In this document: one piece after another, positions 1 to 8,662 of the stretch
How positions within the stretch are numbered: position 1 is the stretch's first letter
Layout: each line of letters begins with the position of its first letter
NCBI RefSeq assembly: GCF_023218175.1
Contig: NZ_JALPTH010000004.1
Span: forward strand, 248,001 to 312,000
DNA: 64,000 nucleotides
Direction of reading: 5' to 3'
Source of the DNA: Streptomyces lichenis
GTDB taxonomy: Bacteria > Actinomycetota > Actinomycetes > Streptomycetales > Streptomycetaceae
The notes under the pieces: generated by a model
The model's database searches: none
Told to the model about the DNA's origin: nothing
The model's input: only the letters and a program-made list of their open reading frames with translations
Translations under genes and position numbers: made by a program

Positions 1-860
1 GCGGCCAGGTCGATGTCGTCCACGCTGACCAGGGATACGTCCTCGGGGACCCGCCGGCCGAGCTCGGCCAGGGCCCGGATCACGCCGAAGGCCATTTCGT
101 CGCTGGCCACGAAGACCGCGGTGGCGTCGGGGATGCGGCCGAGGATGAGGCCGTTGCGGTATCCGGAGGCGGGCGACCAGTCGCCCTCCAGCGGGGGTGG
201 CACGGGCCGGCCGGCCTCCTCCAGTGTCGCGCGCCAGCCGTCGCGGCGGCTGCCGGCCTCCAGCCACTGCTCGGGCCCGGCGATGTGCCAGACGGTCTCG
301 TGGCCCAGGTCGAGCAGGTGCCGGGTGGCCAGCCGGGCGGCGAGCGCCTGGTCGACGGCGACGACCTCCGTGGTGTCCGTGCGGGAGCCGTCGATGGTGA
401 TCGTGGGGATCGAGCGGGTCAGCTGCTCGATGCGCGGGCTGGTGTGGACCAGCGGTACGGAGAGGATGACGCCCTCGACGCCCTGGTCGGCCAGCCGGGA
501 CAGCGCGGCCTCGATGGCGGAGGTGTCCAGGGAGGTGGTGGTGGCGGTGCTCACCGCGTACCCGGACGCCTGGGCCGCGTGCTCGATGCCGGAGGTGACC
601 GCGGCACGGGAGTAGAAGGTGGTCTGGAGGGTGACCACGCCGATGGTGCGGCTGCGGCCCGAGGACAGCATCCGCGCCGCGTTGTTGCGGCGGTAGCCCA
701 GCTGCTCCACCGCGGCCAGCACCTTGGCGCGGGTGCGCTCCTGGACGTTGGGGTGGCCGGACAGGACCCGCGACACCGTCTGCGCGGACACCCCGGCCGC
801 ACGGGCCACGTCCGCCATTCCCGGCGGCCGTGCCTCGGCCTGGGCGCCCCTCTTCCCCAT
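1..860 (-). CDS. LacI-family transcriptional regulator (3' end beyond window)
   Basis: The reverse strand from the ATG at 860 encodes a LacI-type repressor. After a short leader (MGKRGAQAEARPPG) comes the helix-turn-helix (MADVARAAGVSAQTVSRVLS, with the hinge about residues 50-65), then a periplasmic-binding-like sensor domain with GRSRTIGVV and the VFVASDEMAFG motif. About 286 residues are visible and the C-terminus lies outside the window. It diverges from a sugar ABC importer and galactosidase genes, so it probably represses them and is released by a galactoside; the effector is inferred from the neighbours only. Family assignment is firm. Confidence 0.93.
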   Translation of the reverse strand, partial: MGKRGAQAEARPPGMADVARAAGVSAQTVSRVLSGHPNVQERTRAKVLAAVEQLGYRRNNAARMLSSGRSRTIGVVTLQTTFYSRAAVTSGIEHAAQASGYAVSTATTTSLDTSAIEAALSRLADQGVEGVILSVPLVHTSPRIEQLTRSIPTITIDGSRTDTTEVVAVDQALAARLATRHLLDLGHETVWHIAGPEQWLEAGSRRDGWRATLEEAGRPVPPPLEGDWSPASGYRNGLILGRIPDATAVFVASDEMAFGVIRALAELGRRVPEDVSLVSVDDIDLA

Positions 861-972
861 GAGTCCCTGTCCCCGTCGCCGCCGGCCGAATGTCGCAGGT
901 GACTGATGGTAGCGCTCCTCCTCGGCTGCCGAGAAGGAGGGACGGGGCGGGGAAACAGAGCCGTCAGAGGTA

Positions 973-1001
973 TTGGCATCGATAACATTCCCTGCCATAG
1001 T
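973..1001 (+). promoter_or_regulatory. Promoter with putative LacI operator for the galactoside operon
   Basis: TTGGCA (973-978), a 17-base spacer and CATAGT (996-1001) form a good sigma-70-like promoter facing the ABC transporter gene. The sequence GGCATCGATAACA overlaps the -35 end and spacer. It centres on the palindrome ATCGAT (978-983), and its right half matches the ATCGATAACA half-site common for actinobacterial LacI proteins. A repressor bound here would block the promoter. The operator is inferred. Confidence 0.55.
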
Positions 1002-1107
1002 TCCGGCCATCGACGCGCACCGGCCATCGACTCGGCAGCGCACCATCCCTTCCCGCGGTCCTCTTCGAGGTGTCCTTCTCGGCCCGCCGCGGTGCTCAGG
1101 AGGAACC

Positions 1108-2406
1108 GTGAACCTGACCAATGCGCGCAGAGCGGGCGCCTGCGGCGTACTGGTGCTCGCTCTCGCCGCCGCCGGATGTTCCCAGTCGACGGAGGGGAAG
1201 CCGGCCGCGAGCGGCAAGGCATCGATCACATTCTGGGGCTGGGCTCCCGGGTACGCGGATGCCGTGAAGGCCTTCAACGCCTCACACCCGGACAGCCAGG
1301 TCACCTACCAGGCGGTGCAGCCGGGCGCCAAGGGCGGCTACCAGAAGATGCTGAACGCGGTGAAGGCGGGCAACGCGCCCTGTCTGGCGCAGGTGGGCTA
1401 CGAGACGCTGCCCAGCTTCGCCGCCCAGGGCGCCCTGGAGAACGTCGCCGAGCACGCCGCCGCGTCGAAGGGCGACTTCCAGGAGGCGGCCTGGAAGTCG
1501 GTCACCCTGGGCGACCAGGTCTTCGGCGCCCCGGTGGACACCGGGCCGATGGCGCTCTTCTACAACAAGAAGGTCTTCGACTCCCTGAAGCTCCAGCCGC
1601 CGGCCACCTGGGCCGAGTACCGCACCGCGGCGGAGAGGATCCACGCCTCGGACCCCGACCGGTACATCTCCTCCCCGTATCTGAACTACGACTACGCGGG
1701 TCTGGCCTGGCAGACGGACGCCGAGTGGTTCGGTGTCCAGGGCGACTCCTGGAAGGTCAGCATGGCCTCCGCGGAGAACAGGAAGGTCGCCGACTACTGG
1801 CAGGGCCTGGTCGACGACAAGCTGATCAGCGGGGCCCCCATGTACGACCAGGCCTGGTACACCGGTCTGGGCAACGGGGACATCGCCACCGTGGTCGGCG
1901 CGGTCTGGCAGGCCGGGGTCATCAAGGGCGGTGCGAAGGACGGCGCCGGGCAGTGGGCGGTGGCCCCGATGCCCCAGTGGGACGCCTCCGCCCCCCGGGT
2001 GGGCAACGCCGGCGGATCGGCCACCGCCGTACTCAAGGGCTGCGGTGACGCCAAGGCCGCCTGGGAGTTCGCCCACTGGCTCTCCACCGACCGTGCGACG
2101 TACGGCGCCCTGGTGGACAAGGCCGCGCTCTACCCGGCCGCCAAGAAGCTGCTCGACCTGCCCCAACTGCGTAAGCCCGACCCGTACTTCGGCGGCCAGA
2201 ACATCTACCCGGTGTTCGCCGACGCCGCGCCCAAGGTGGGCAGCGAGTGGACCTGGGGGCCGCTGATGACCAAGACGGCCGCCGACCTGGACGACGGACT
2301 GGGCAAGGCGTGGGCCGGCAAGTCCACCATCGCCGGCGCCCTGCGCACCGCCCAGGACCAGACCCTGGCGGAGATGAGGAAGCAGGGGCTGCGGACCGCC
2401 GAGTAG
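1108..2406 (+). CDS. Sugar ABC transporter substrate-binding lipoprotein
   Basis: This is a 432-residue family-1 extracellular solute-binding protein. The GTG at 1108 is chosen because AGGAGG sits at 1098-1103 and because it gives a clean lipoprotein signal peptide ending in the lipobox LAAAGC near residue 23. The mature part begins with SITFWGWAPGYADAVKAF, typical of oligosaccharide-binding components. It would capture a sugar outside the membrane and hand it to the two permeases encoded next. No ATPase gene is present, as is usual in Streptomyces, where a shared MsiK-type ATPase energises such importers. The substrate is inferred to be a galactoside from the downstream galactosidases. Confidence 0.9.
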   Translation: MNLTNARRAGACGVLVLALAAAGCSQSTEGKPAASGKASITFWGWAPGYADAVKAFNASHPDSQVTYQAVQPGAKGGYQKMLNAVKAGNAPCLAQVGYETLPSFAAQGALENVAEHAAASKGDFQEAAWKSVTLGDQVFGAPVDTGPMALFYNKKVFDSLKLQPPATWAEYRTAAERIHASDPDRYISSPYLNYDYAGLAWQTDAEWFGVQGDSWKVSMASAENRKVADYWQGLVDDKLISGAPMYDQAWYTGLGNGDIATVVGAVWQAGVIKGGAKDGAGQWAVAPMPQWDASAPRVGNAGGSATAVLKGCGDAKAAWEFAHWLSTDRATYGALVDKAALYPAAKKLLDLPQLRKPDPYFGGQNIYPVFADAAPKVGSEWTWGPLMTKTAADLDDGLGKAWAGKSTIAGALRTAQDQTLAEMRKQGLRTAE

Positions 2407-2417
2407 CCCCCTCGGAC

Positions 2418-2462
2418 GGTGCGCTGCCGGACGCGCGCCCTGACCCCGTCCGGCAGCGCACC
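2418..2462 (+). terminator. Intra-operon hairpin after the binding-protein gene
   Basis: A perfect 16-base-pair stem (2418-2433 with 2447-2462) surrounds a 13-base loop, 11 bases after the binding-protein stop codon. Its place between the binding-protein and permease genes suggests partial termination or 3'-end protection, which would give more binding protein than permease, as in many ABC operons. No T-run follows. Confidence 0.6.
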
Positions 2463-2497
2463 CCTCCACCCCCCCGCCACCACGAAGGAATCCGCAC

Positions 2498-3475
2498 GTG
2501 TCCCATGCCAGCCCCCGCGCACACCTGCGTGCCCGCCCCCCGGCGGAGCCGCCACCCGCCCGCCCGCCGCGGCCCACCGCACCGGCGAAGGCGCCCCGCC
2601 GAAGGGCGCGGACGCCCCTGCTGTTCTGCGCGCCGTTCCTGCTGCTGTTCGCGGGCATGTACCTGGCGCCGATCGTCTACGCGGCGGTCAGCAGCCTGTA
2701 CGCGGTGCGCCGCTCCGGACTCGGACTCACCGCCCCGACCCGGGTGTTCGACCCGCTGGCCAACTACGCACGGGCCTTCCAGGACAGCGCCTTCACCGGC
2801 TCCCTCGGCCGGGTCGCGCTCTTCGGCCTGGTGCAGGTGCCCGTCATGCTCGGCCTGGCCCTCGGGCTGGCCCTGCTCATCGACGCCAAGTCGGCGCGCG
2901 GCAAGGGCTTCTTCCGGCTCTCCAGCTTCGTGCCGTACGCCGTCCCGGGGGTGAGCGCGGCGCTGATCTGGTCGTTCATGTACTCGACCCAGTCCAGCCC
3001 GGTGAACCGGCTGCTGGGCCCGCTCGGGTTCACCGTCCCGTTCTTCGACGAGGACCTGGTGCTCTGGTCGGTCGCCAACATCGTCACCTGGAGCTGGGCC
3101 GGCTACAACATGATCATCATCTACGCGGCCCTGCAGTCCATCCCGGCCGAGGTGCTGGAGGCCGCCCGGATGGACGGGGCCTCGGCGCTGCGGATCGCCT
3201 GGAGCGTCAAGATCCCGGCGGTGCGCGGGGCGCTGGTGCTCACCGCCGTCTTCTCGGTCATCGGCTCGGCCCAGCTGTTCAACGAGCCCGCCGTACTGCA
3301 ACCCGTCTCCGCCGGGGCCATCCCCTCCACGTACACCCCGATCATGTCCGCCCAGAGCGCCGTGGCGGCCGGCAACTACCCGTACGCGGCGGCCCAGTCG
3401 GTGGTCCTGGCCCTGCTGGTCGGCGCCGTCTCCTTCACCTTCTTCAAGCTGACCAGCCGGGGAGGGTCCGCATGA
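2498..3475 (+). CDS. Sugar ABC transporter permease 1
   Basis: A 325-residue inner-membrane permease (MalF/UgpA type). A basic, proline-rich cytoplasmic N-terminus of about 45 residues precedes the first membrane helix (LLFCAPFLLLFAGMYLAPIV). The EAA-like coupling loop is visible as SIPAEVLEAARMDGASALRI. The GTG at 2498 follows an AAGGAA ribosome binding site. The stop overlaps the next permease by 4 bases (ATGA), indicating translational coupling. With its partner it would form the heterodimeric channel of the galactoside importer. Confidence 0.9.
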   Translation: MSHASPRAHLRARPPAEPPPARPPRPTAPAKAPRRRARTPLLFCAPFLLLFAGMYLAPIVYAAVSSLYAVRRSGLGLTAPTRVFDPLANYARAFQDSAFTGSLGRVALFGLVQVPVMLGLALGLALLIDAKSARGKGFFRLSSFVPYAVPGVSAALIWSFMYSTQSSPVNRLLGPLGFTVPFFDEDLVLWSVANIVTWSWAGYNMIIIYAALQSIPAEVLEAARMDGASALRIAWSVKIPAVRGALVLTAVFSVIGSAQLFNEPAVLQPVSAGAIPSTYTPIMSAQSAVAAGNYPYAAAQSVVLALLVGAVSFTFFKLTSRGGSA

Positions 3476-4452
3476 GCGCCATCGACACCGCGGGGATCGC
3501 GCGGGCCGAGGCGGCCGGCCCCGCCGGGTCCGCGCCGAACGGGCCGCGCCACCGGGCCGGTGGCGGAGGCGAGTCGCGGTCGCAGCGGCCCCCGTCCTCC
3601 GCCCGCCGGGAGAACCGCCGCGAGACGACCTTCACCAGCCGGGCCGCCGTCACCGCGCTGCTGGGGCTCTCCGCCTGCTACTTCCTTTTCCCGCTGTGGT
3701 GGCTGCTGGTGTCGGCGACCAAGCCGTTCGGCGAGCAGTTCAGCGGCAGCGGCCTGTGGTTCGACGGCTTCGACCTCTTCGGCAACATCGCCCGGCTCGG
3801 CGCCCAGGACGGCGGGATCTTCTGGCGCTGGATGCTCAACAGCCTGCTGTACTGCGGCGCCGGGGCGCTGCTGGGTACGGCGTTCTCCGCGCTCGCCGGG
3901 TACGCGCTGGCGAAGTTCGACTTCCCCGGCCGGGGCGCCGTCTTCGGGCTGGTGCTGGCCGCGGTGCTGGTGCCCAAGGTGCTGTTCACCCTGCCGCTGT
4001 ATCTGATGTTCTCCGGCGCCGGGCTCATCGACAACCCGCTGGCGGTGCTGCTGCCCAGCGCGGTGAGCCCGTTCGGGGTCTATCTGGCCCGGGTGTTCGC
4101 CGCTCAGTCCATCCCCGACGAGGTGCTGGAGGCCGGCCGGCTGGACGGCGCGGGCGAACTGCGGATCTTCCGCTCCCTCGGGGTGCGGATGATGCTGCCC
4201 GCCCTGGTGACCATCTTCCTCTTCCAGTTCGTGGAGATCTGGAACAACTACCTGCTGCCCGCGATGGTCCTCGGCGACGACCGGCTGCAACCCGTCACCG
4301 TCGGCCTGGTCGGCTGGAACGCCAGCCATGTCGCGGTGCCGCCGCCGCTGGTCGTCATCGGCTCACTGGTGTCGATCGTGCCGCTGCTGATCGCCTTCCT
4401 CGCCCTCCAGCGCTTCTGGCGCGCGGGCATGACCGCCGGAGCCGTCAAATGA
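3472..4452 (+). CDS. Sugar ABC transporter permease 2
   Basis: A 326-residue MalG/UgpE-type permease. A hydrophilic N-terminal extension of roughly 55 residues rich in A, G and R comes before the first membrane helix (ALLGLSACYFLFPLWWLLVS). The conserved cytoplasmic coupling loop reads SIPDEVLEAGRLDGAGELRI. The ATG at 3472 overlaps the preceding stop and its own stop overlaps the beta-galactosidase start (ATGA at 4449-4452), so permease and hydrolase are translated together. This ties the imported sugar to GH35 cleavage in the cytoplasm. Confidence 0.9.
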   Translation: MSAIDTAGIARAEAAGPAGSAPNGPRHRAGGGGESRSQRPPSSARRENRRETTFTSRAAVTALLGLSACYFLFPLWWLLVSATKPFGEQFSGSGLWFDGFDLFGNIARLGAQDGGIFWRWMLNSLLYCGAGALLGTAFSALAGYALAKFDFPGRGAVFGLVLAAVLVPKVLFTLPLYLMFSGAGLIDNPLAVLLPSAVSPFGVYLARVFAAQSIPDEVLEAGRLDGAGELRIFRSLGVRMMLPALVTIFLFQFVEIWNNYLLPAMVLGDDRLQPVTVGLVGWNASHVAVPPPLVVIGSLVSIVPLLIAFLALQRFWRAGMTAGAVK

Positions 4453-6278
4453 CCGTCCAGGCCGACCCGTCCACCCCCCTGCGGACCGCGCCCGGCGGTG
4501 AGCCGCCCGCGCTCACCCACACCGGCCGCACCCTGCTGCGCCACGGCCGGCCGCACCGGGTGCTCTCCGGCTCGCTGCACTACTTCCGCGTCCACCCCGG
4601 GCAGTGGGCCGACCGCCTGGAGCGGCTGGCGGCCCTCGGACTGAACACCGTCGACACCTACGTGCCCTGGAACTTCCACGAACGCGCCCCCGGCCAGGCC
4701 CGCTTCGACGGCTGGCGCGACCTGGAGCGGTTCGCCCGGCTGGCCGGTCGGACGGGGCTGGACGTGATCGTCCGCCCCGGCCCGTACATCTGCGCCGAGT
4801 GGGACAACGGCGGGCTGCCCGCCTGGCTGACCGGCACCCCCGGGATGCGGCTGCGCACCTCCCACCTGCCCTTCCTGGACGCGGTGGGCCGCTGGTTCGA
4901 CGCCCTGATCCCCCGTATCGCCTCGCTCCAGACGGCCCGCGGCGGTCCGGTGGTGGCGGTGCAGATCGAGAACGAGTACGGCAGCCACGGCGACGACGCC
5001 GGCTATCTGCGCTGGGTACGCGACGCCCTCACCACCCGCGGCATCACCGAACTGCTCTACACCGCCGACGGGCCCACCGAGCTCATGCTCGACGGCGGCA
5101 CCGTCCCCGGCCACCTGGCGGCCGCCACCTTCGGCTCCCGCCCCGAGCAGGCCGCCGCGCTGCTGCGCGCCCGCCGACCGGAAGAGCCCTTCTTCTGCGC
5201 GGAGTTCTGGAACGGCTGGTTCGACCACTGGGGCGAGAAGCACCATGTACGCGGCGCCACCGACGTCGCCCGGACCGTCGGCCGCATCCTGGACGAGGAC
5301 GGCTCGGTCAGCCTCTACATGGCGCACGGCGGCACCAACTTCGGCCTGTGGGCCGGCGCCAACCACGACGGGGACCGGCTCCAGCCGACCGTCACCAGCT
5401 ACGACTCCGACGCCCCGGTCGCCGAACACGGCGCCCTCACCGCCAAGTTCCACGCGATCCGGGAACGGCTCCTCGACCCCGCCGCCCCGCCCCGGCCACT
5501 GCCCGCCCACCCGGTGCTGCTGCCGCCCCGCACCCTCCCGGTCACCCGCGGCGCGGGCCTCCTGGACGCGCTGCGGACGGCGGCGGAGCCGGTCACCGCC
5601 CCGCTGCCGCTCAGCTTCGAGGAGCTGGGCCAGGCCTCCGGGCTGGTGCTCTACACCGCCCACCCGCTGCTGCCCGCCGGGGAGCACCGGCTCACCGTCA
5701 CCGGGTTGCACGACCGGGCGCAGGTCTTCGTGGACGGCGCCCCCGTCGCCGTACTCGACCGGGAGACCTCCGACTGCCCGGTGTCCGGGGCGGGGGAGCG
5801 GGTGCGGCTGGACCTGCTGGTGGAGAACCAGGGCCGGATCAACTACGGGCCGCTGCTCGGCCAGGGCAAGGGCATCCTCGGCGGAGTGCGCGTGGAGCGG
5901 CGGCTGGTGCACGGCTGGGAGATGCGGCGGCTCCCGCTCGACGAGTGGACCCCCGAGCAGCTGGAGCGCGCCGCCTGCCCCGCCCCGCCCGGCGGCCCCG
6001 CCGGCTTCGCCACCGCCCGCCTCACCGTCGACCGGCCGGCCGACACCTTCCTCGCCCTGCCCGGCTTCGCCAAGGGCTTCTGCTGGGTCAACGGCGAACT
6101 GCTGGGCCGCTACTGGGAGATCGGGCCCCAGACCACCCTCTATCTGCCCGGCCCCTTCCTCCGGCCCGGCGAGAACACCCTCACGGTGCTGGAACTGGAA
6201 CGCCTCGGTGACCACATCGCCCTGCGCGAGCACCCCGCCCTCGGACCCACCGAGGAGTACATCGAGACCTTCGACTGA
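4449..6278 (+). CDS. Intracellular beta-galactosidase, GH35 family
   Basis: A 609-residue glycoside hydrolase family 35 enzyme releasing terminal beta-linked galactose. Family hallmarks are GSLHYFRVHP, NTVDTYVPWNFHE, RPGPYICAEWDNGGLP, the acid/base Glu176 in QIENEYG and the nucleophile Glu252 in FFCAEFWNGWFDHWG. Beta-sandwich domains follow, including VNGELLGRYWEIGPQ near the C-terminus. There is no signal peptide, so it should act on sugar brought in by the coupled permeases. Length fits bacterial GH35 enzymes. Confidence 0.94.
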   Translation: MTVQADPSTPLRTAPGGEPPALTHTGRTLLRHGRPHRVLSGSLHYFRVHPGQWADRLERLAALGLNTVDTYVPWNFHERAPGQARFDGWRDLERFARLAGRTGLDVIVRPGPYICAEWDNGGLPAWLTGTPGMRLRTSHLPFLDAVGRWFDALIPRIASLQTARGGPVVAVQIENEYGSHGDDAGYLRWVRDALTTRGITELLYTADGPTELMLDGGTVPGHLAAATFGSRPEQAAALLRARRPEEPFFCAEFWNGWFDHWGEKHHVRGATDVARTVGRILDEDGSVSLYMAHGGTNFGLWAGANHDGDRLQPTVTSYDSDAPVAEHGALTAKFHAIRERLLDPAAPPRPLPAHPVLLPPRTLPVTRGAGLLDALRTAAEPVTAPLPLSFEELGQASGLVLYTAHPLLPAGEHRLTVTGLHDRAQVFVDGAPVAVLDRETSDCPVSGAGERVRLDLLVENQGRINYGPLLGQGKGILGGVRVERRLVHGWEMRRLPLDEWTPEQLERAACPAPPGGPAGFATARLTVDRPADTFLALPGFAKGFCWVNGELLGRYWEIGPQTTLYLPGPFLRPGENTLTVLELERLGDHIALREHPALGPTEEYIETFD

Positions 6279-6322
6279 GCTGTCGGGCGATCCCACGCCC
6301 CTCGGACGCCCGGCGAACCCGA

Positions 6323-6346
6323 CGGCCGCCCAACCCCAGGCGGCCG
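6323..6346 (+). terminator. Hairpin between GH35 and the secreted BNR-lectin gene
   Basis: CGGCCGCC (6323-6330) pairs perfectly with GGCGGCCG (6339-6346) across an 8-base loop. It lies 45 bases after the GH35 stop and just before the secreted-protein gene. It may attenuate transcription or separate transcript segments; no U-tract follows. Confidence 0.4.
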
Positions 6347-6369
6347 AAGACCCCCACGAAGGAGCAGCA

Positions 6370-8577
6370 GTGTCCGTCCCACGTACACGCAGAAGGATCA
6401 CGGGCGGGCTGGTCGCGGCCGCGCTCGCCGCGGCCGGCAGCGCCGCGCTCACCACCCCGCCCGCCGCCACCGCCGCCGCACCCACCTACACCGTCAACGT
6501 CGGCGCCAAGGGCCCCTGGAACCGCCCCGACGACACCCCCGCCGCCCCGTACATCGACAAGGACGGCACCTTCTACTACCAGCAGGCCCACGCCCTCTAC
6601 GGCGCCGACCAGGGCCGCGCCTGGTCCTTCTACTCCGGCCCCGACTTCGACAACACCACCAAGCACTCCATCAGCAACGCGGTCAACCCGGCCAACGCCA
6701 ACGACAAGAACAACGACACCACCTGGCGCTGCAACAACAGCGTCACCGGCGTGAAGTCGACCAACGCCCCCGCGGGCTCCGGCTACGCCCACCGCAACTA
6801 CTGCGACCCGGCCGGCGGCACCTGGGTGGACCCCGACACCGGCCACTGGTACACCCTGATCCACAACGAGTTCACCCCCCAGCCCTTCGGCGACGGCGTC
6901 CACTACGACGGCATCGACTACGCGGTCTCCACCGACCAGGGCAGGACGTGGACCATCAAGGACCACGTCATCACCTCCCCGTACAGCACCAAGCGGGGCG
7001 ACACCGCCGCCTTCCCGCAGAAGACCTACCACTACGGCGACGGCGACCCCCGCCTCTTCGCCGACACCGCCTCCGGCTACTTCTACGCCTTCTACGGCTC
7101 CCGGATCGTCGACAAGAACGGCGGCTGGAAGGCGTTCCACGCCCATGTCGCCCGCTCGCCCATCTCCGCCAAGATGGCGCCGAACTCCTGGCAGAAGTGG
7201 TACGACGGGGCCTGGTCCCAGCCCGGCACCGGCGGCAAGGAGAGCAACATGGTGCCGGTCGACTCCGCCGGCAACGGCACCGGCTACACCCCCGCGAACA
7301 AGGAGTACGACCCGGCCGCCACCGGCACCACCACCGAGCAGGTCGCGGCCGGCAAGACCCCGCCGACCTCACCCCTGTTCGTCATGGACATCACCTTCAA
7401 CGCCCACCTCGGCCTCTACATCGGCCAGCCCCAGGCGGTCGACCAGTCCGGCAAGGCGCCCCAGCAGTTCTACGCCACCGACAACCTCGCCACCCAGAAG
7501 TGGAAGCTGATCGGCGACACCGGCGGCTACACCAACGCCTCCTGGTACCGCTGGTTCCTCGACAGCGCCAACAAGACCAGCGCCGCCGTCGTCGGCCGCG
7601 ACTTCCGCTCCTACTGCTCCTTCGGCTGCTCGAACGGAGCCTCTGCCGAGTACGTCAACCTCTCCATCGACACCAGCGCCCCCGCCGCGCCCGTCGACCC
7701 CACCCGCACCTACCGGATCGCCGGTGCCGGCGGCCGCGTCCTCGCCCAGGTCTCCGGCGGCTCCGCCACCACCTCCCAGACCGCCGGCGGCGCCTACCCG
7801 GACGTGTGGACCTTCAGCCCCAACGGCGACGGCTCCTACCGCGTCGCCAACACCGCCACCGGCCACCTGCTGGGCGTCGGCACCACGCCCGCCCAGCGCG
7901 CCTGGGGCACCAAGCCCACCGCCACCCCCGCCGGGACGGGAGGCCCCACCGTCGGCCAGCAGTGGTGGGTGATCCGCAACACCTCCGGCGGCACCTACCG
8001 CCTGGTCAACCGCCACAGCGGGCTGGTCATCGGGATATCGGCGGACTCCTCCCGGCTCGCCGAGACCACCCCGGCCCGCTTCTGGACCGGCTCCGGCACC
8101 GTCGGCGGCTCCCGCACCGCGGCCGAGCAGACCCTCACCCTCACCGCGGTCGGCACCGCTCCGGCCAACCTCAACGGCGTCCGCACCCTCACCGCCGGCG
8201 GCAAGGCCCTGGACAACCCGGGCCACAGCACCACCCCCGGCACCCAGCTGACCACCTACACGGCCAACGGCGGCGCCAACCAGCAGTGGCGCTTCACCCA
8301 GCAGACCGGCGGCTCCTACGAGATCGTCAACGCCGAGTCCGGCCTCTGCGCCGACGTCAGCGACGGCTCCACCACCGCCGGCGCCAAGGTCGTCCAGTGG
8401 ACCTGCAACGGCGGCGCCAACCAGCGCTGGAACGCCACCCGCCGCTCCGACGGCACCTACACCCTGACCTCCGCCAAGAGCGGCCTGGCCCTCACCACCG
8501 CCTCCACCGCCGACGGCGCCCTTGTCACCCAGCAGAGCGACACCGGCACCACCCTCCAGAGGTGGACCGTCCGGTAG
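6370..8577 (+). CDS. Secreted BNR-type beta-propeller protein with two ricin-B-like lectin regions; probable novel glycoside hydrolase
   Basis: A 735-residue secreted protein. The GTG at 6370 follows a GAAGGAG site and gives an export signal ending near AATAAA (about residue 37). Residues 38-430 look like a beta-propeller. They contain two Asp-box sequences, GADQGRAW near residue 78 and STDQGRTW near 187, and a GDGDPRLF segment like those in GH43/sialidase-fold proteins. Residues ~435-580 and ~600-735 are ricin-B-like (NQQWRF, NQRWNA, LQRWTV) and should bind galactose-type sugars. I cannot assign the propeller to a named hydrolase family. Its position between GH35 and GH27 suggests it cuts or binds a galactose-containing polymer outside the cell. 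Confidence 0.75.
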   Translation: MSVPRTRRRITGGLVAAALAAAGSAALTTPPAATAAAPTYTVNVGAKGPWNRPDDTPAAPYIDKDGTFYYQQAHALYGADQGRAWSFYSGPDFDNTTKHSISNAVNPANANDKNNDTTWRCNNSVTGVKSTNAPAGSGYAHRNYCDPAGGTWVDPDTGHWYTLIHNEFTPQPFGDGVHYDGIDYAVSTDQGRTWTIKDHVITSPYSTKRGDTAAFPQKTYHYGDGDPRLFADTASGYFYAFYGSRIVDKNGGWKAFHAHVARSPISAKMAPNSWQKWYDGAWSQPGTGGKESNMVPVDSAGNGTGYTPANKEYDPAATGTTTEQVAAGKTPPTSPLFVMDITFNAHLGLYIGQPQAVDQSGKAPQQFYATDNLATQKWKLIGDTGGYTNASWYRWFLDSANKTSAAVVGRDFRSYCSFGCSNGASAEYVNLSIDTSAPAAPVDPTRTYRIAGAGGRVLAQVSGGSATTSQTAGGAYPDVWTFSPNGDGSYRVANTATGHLLGVGTTPAQRAWGTKPTATPAGTGGPTVGQQWWVIRNTSGGTYRLVNRHSGLVIGISADSSRLAETTPARFWTGSGTVGGSRTAAEQTLTLTAVGTAPANLNGVRTLTAGGKALDNPGHSTTPGTQLTTYTANGGANQQWRFTQQTGGSYEIVNAESGLCADVSDGSTTAGAKVVQWTCNGGANQRWNATRRSDGTYTLTSAKSGLALTTASTADGALVTQQSDTGTTLQRWTVR

Positions 8578-8582
8578 CCGAG

Positions 8583-8628
8583 CGGCCGCCGGGGACGAGG
8601 AGCAGGCGCCCCTCGCCCCCGGCGGCCG
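8583..8628 (+). terminator. Hairpin between BNR-lectin and GH27 genes
   Basis: CGGCCGCCGGGG (8583-8594) is fully complementary to CCCCGGCGGCCG (8617-8628) over a 22-base loop. It starts 6 bases after the upstream stop codon. It could terminate or attenuate transcription before the alpha-galactosidase gene. Confidence 0.5.
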
Positions 8629-8662
8629 ACGGGCCCATCCCCTCGACCCAAGGAGCCCTCCC

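Noticed and set aside
2419..3471. Long upstream extension of the second permease frame
   Set aside because: The extension is low-complexity sequence in a shadow frame of permease 1; the ATG at 3472 overlapping the upstream stop is the natural start.
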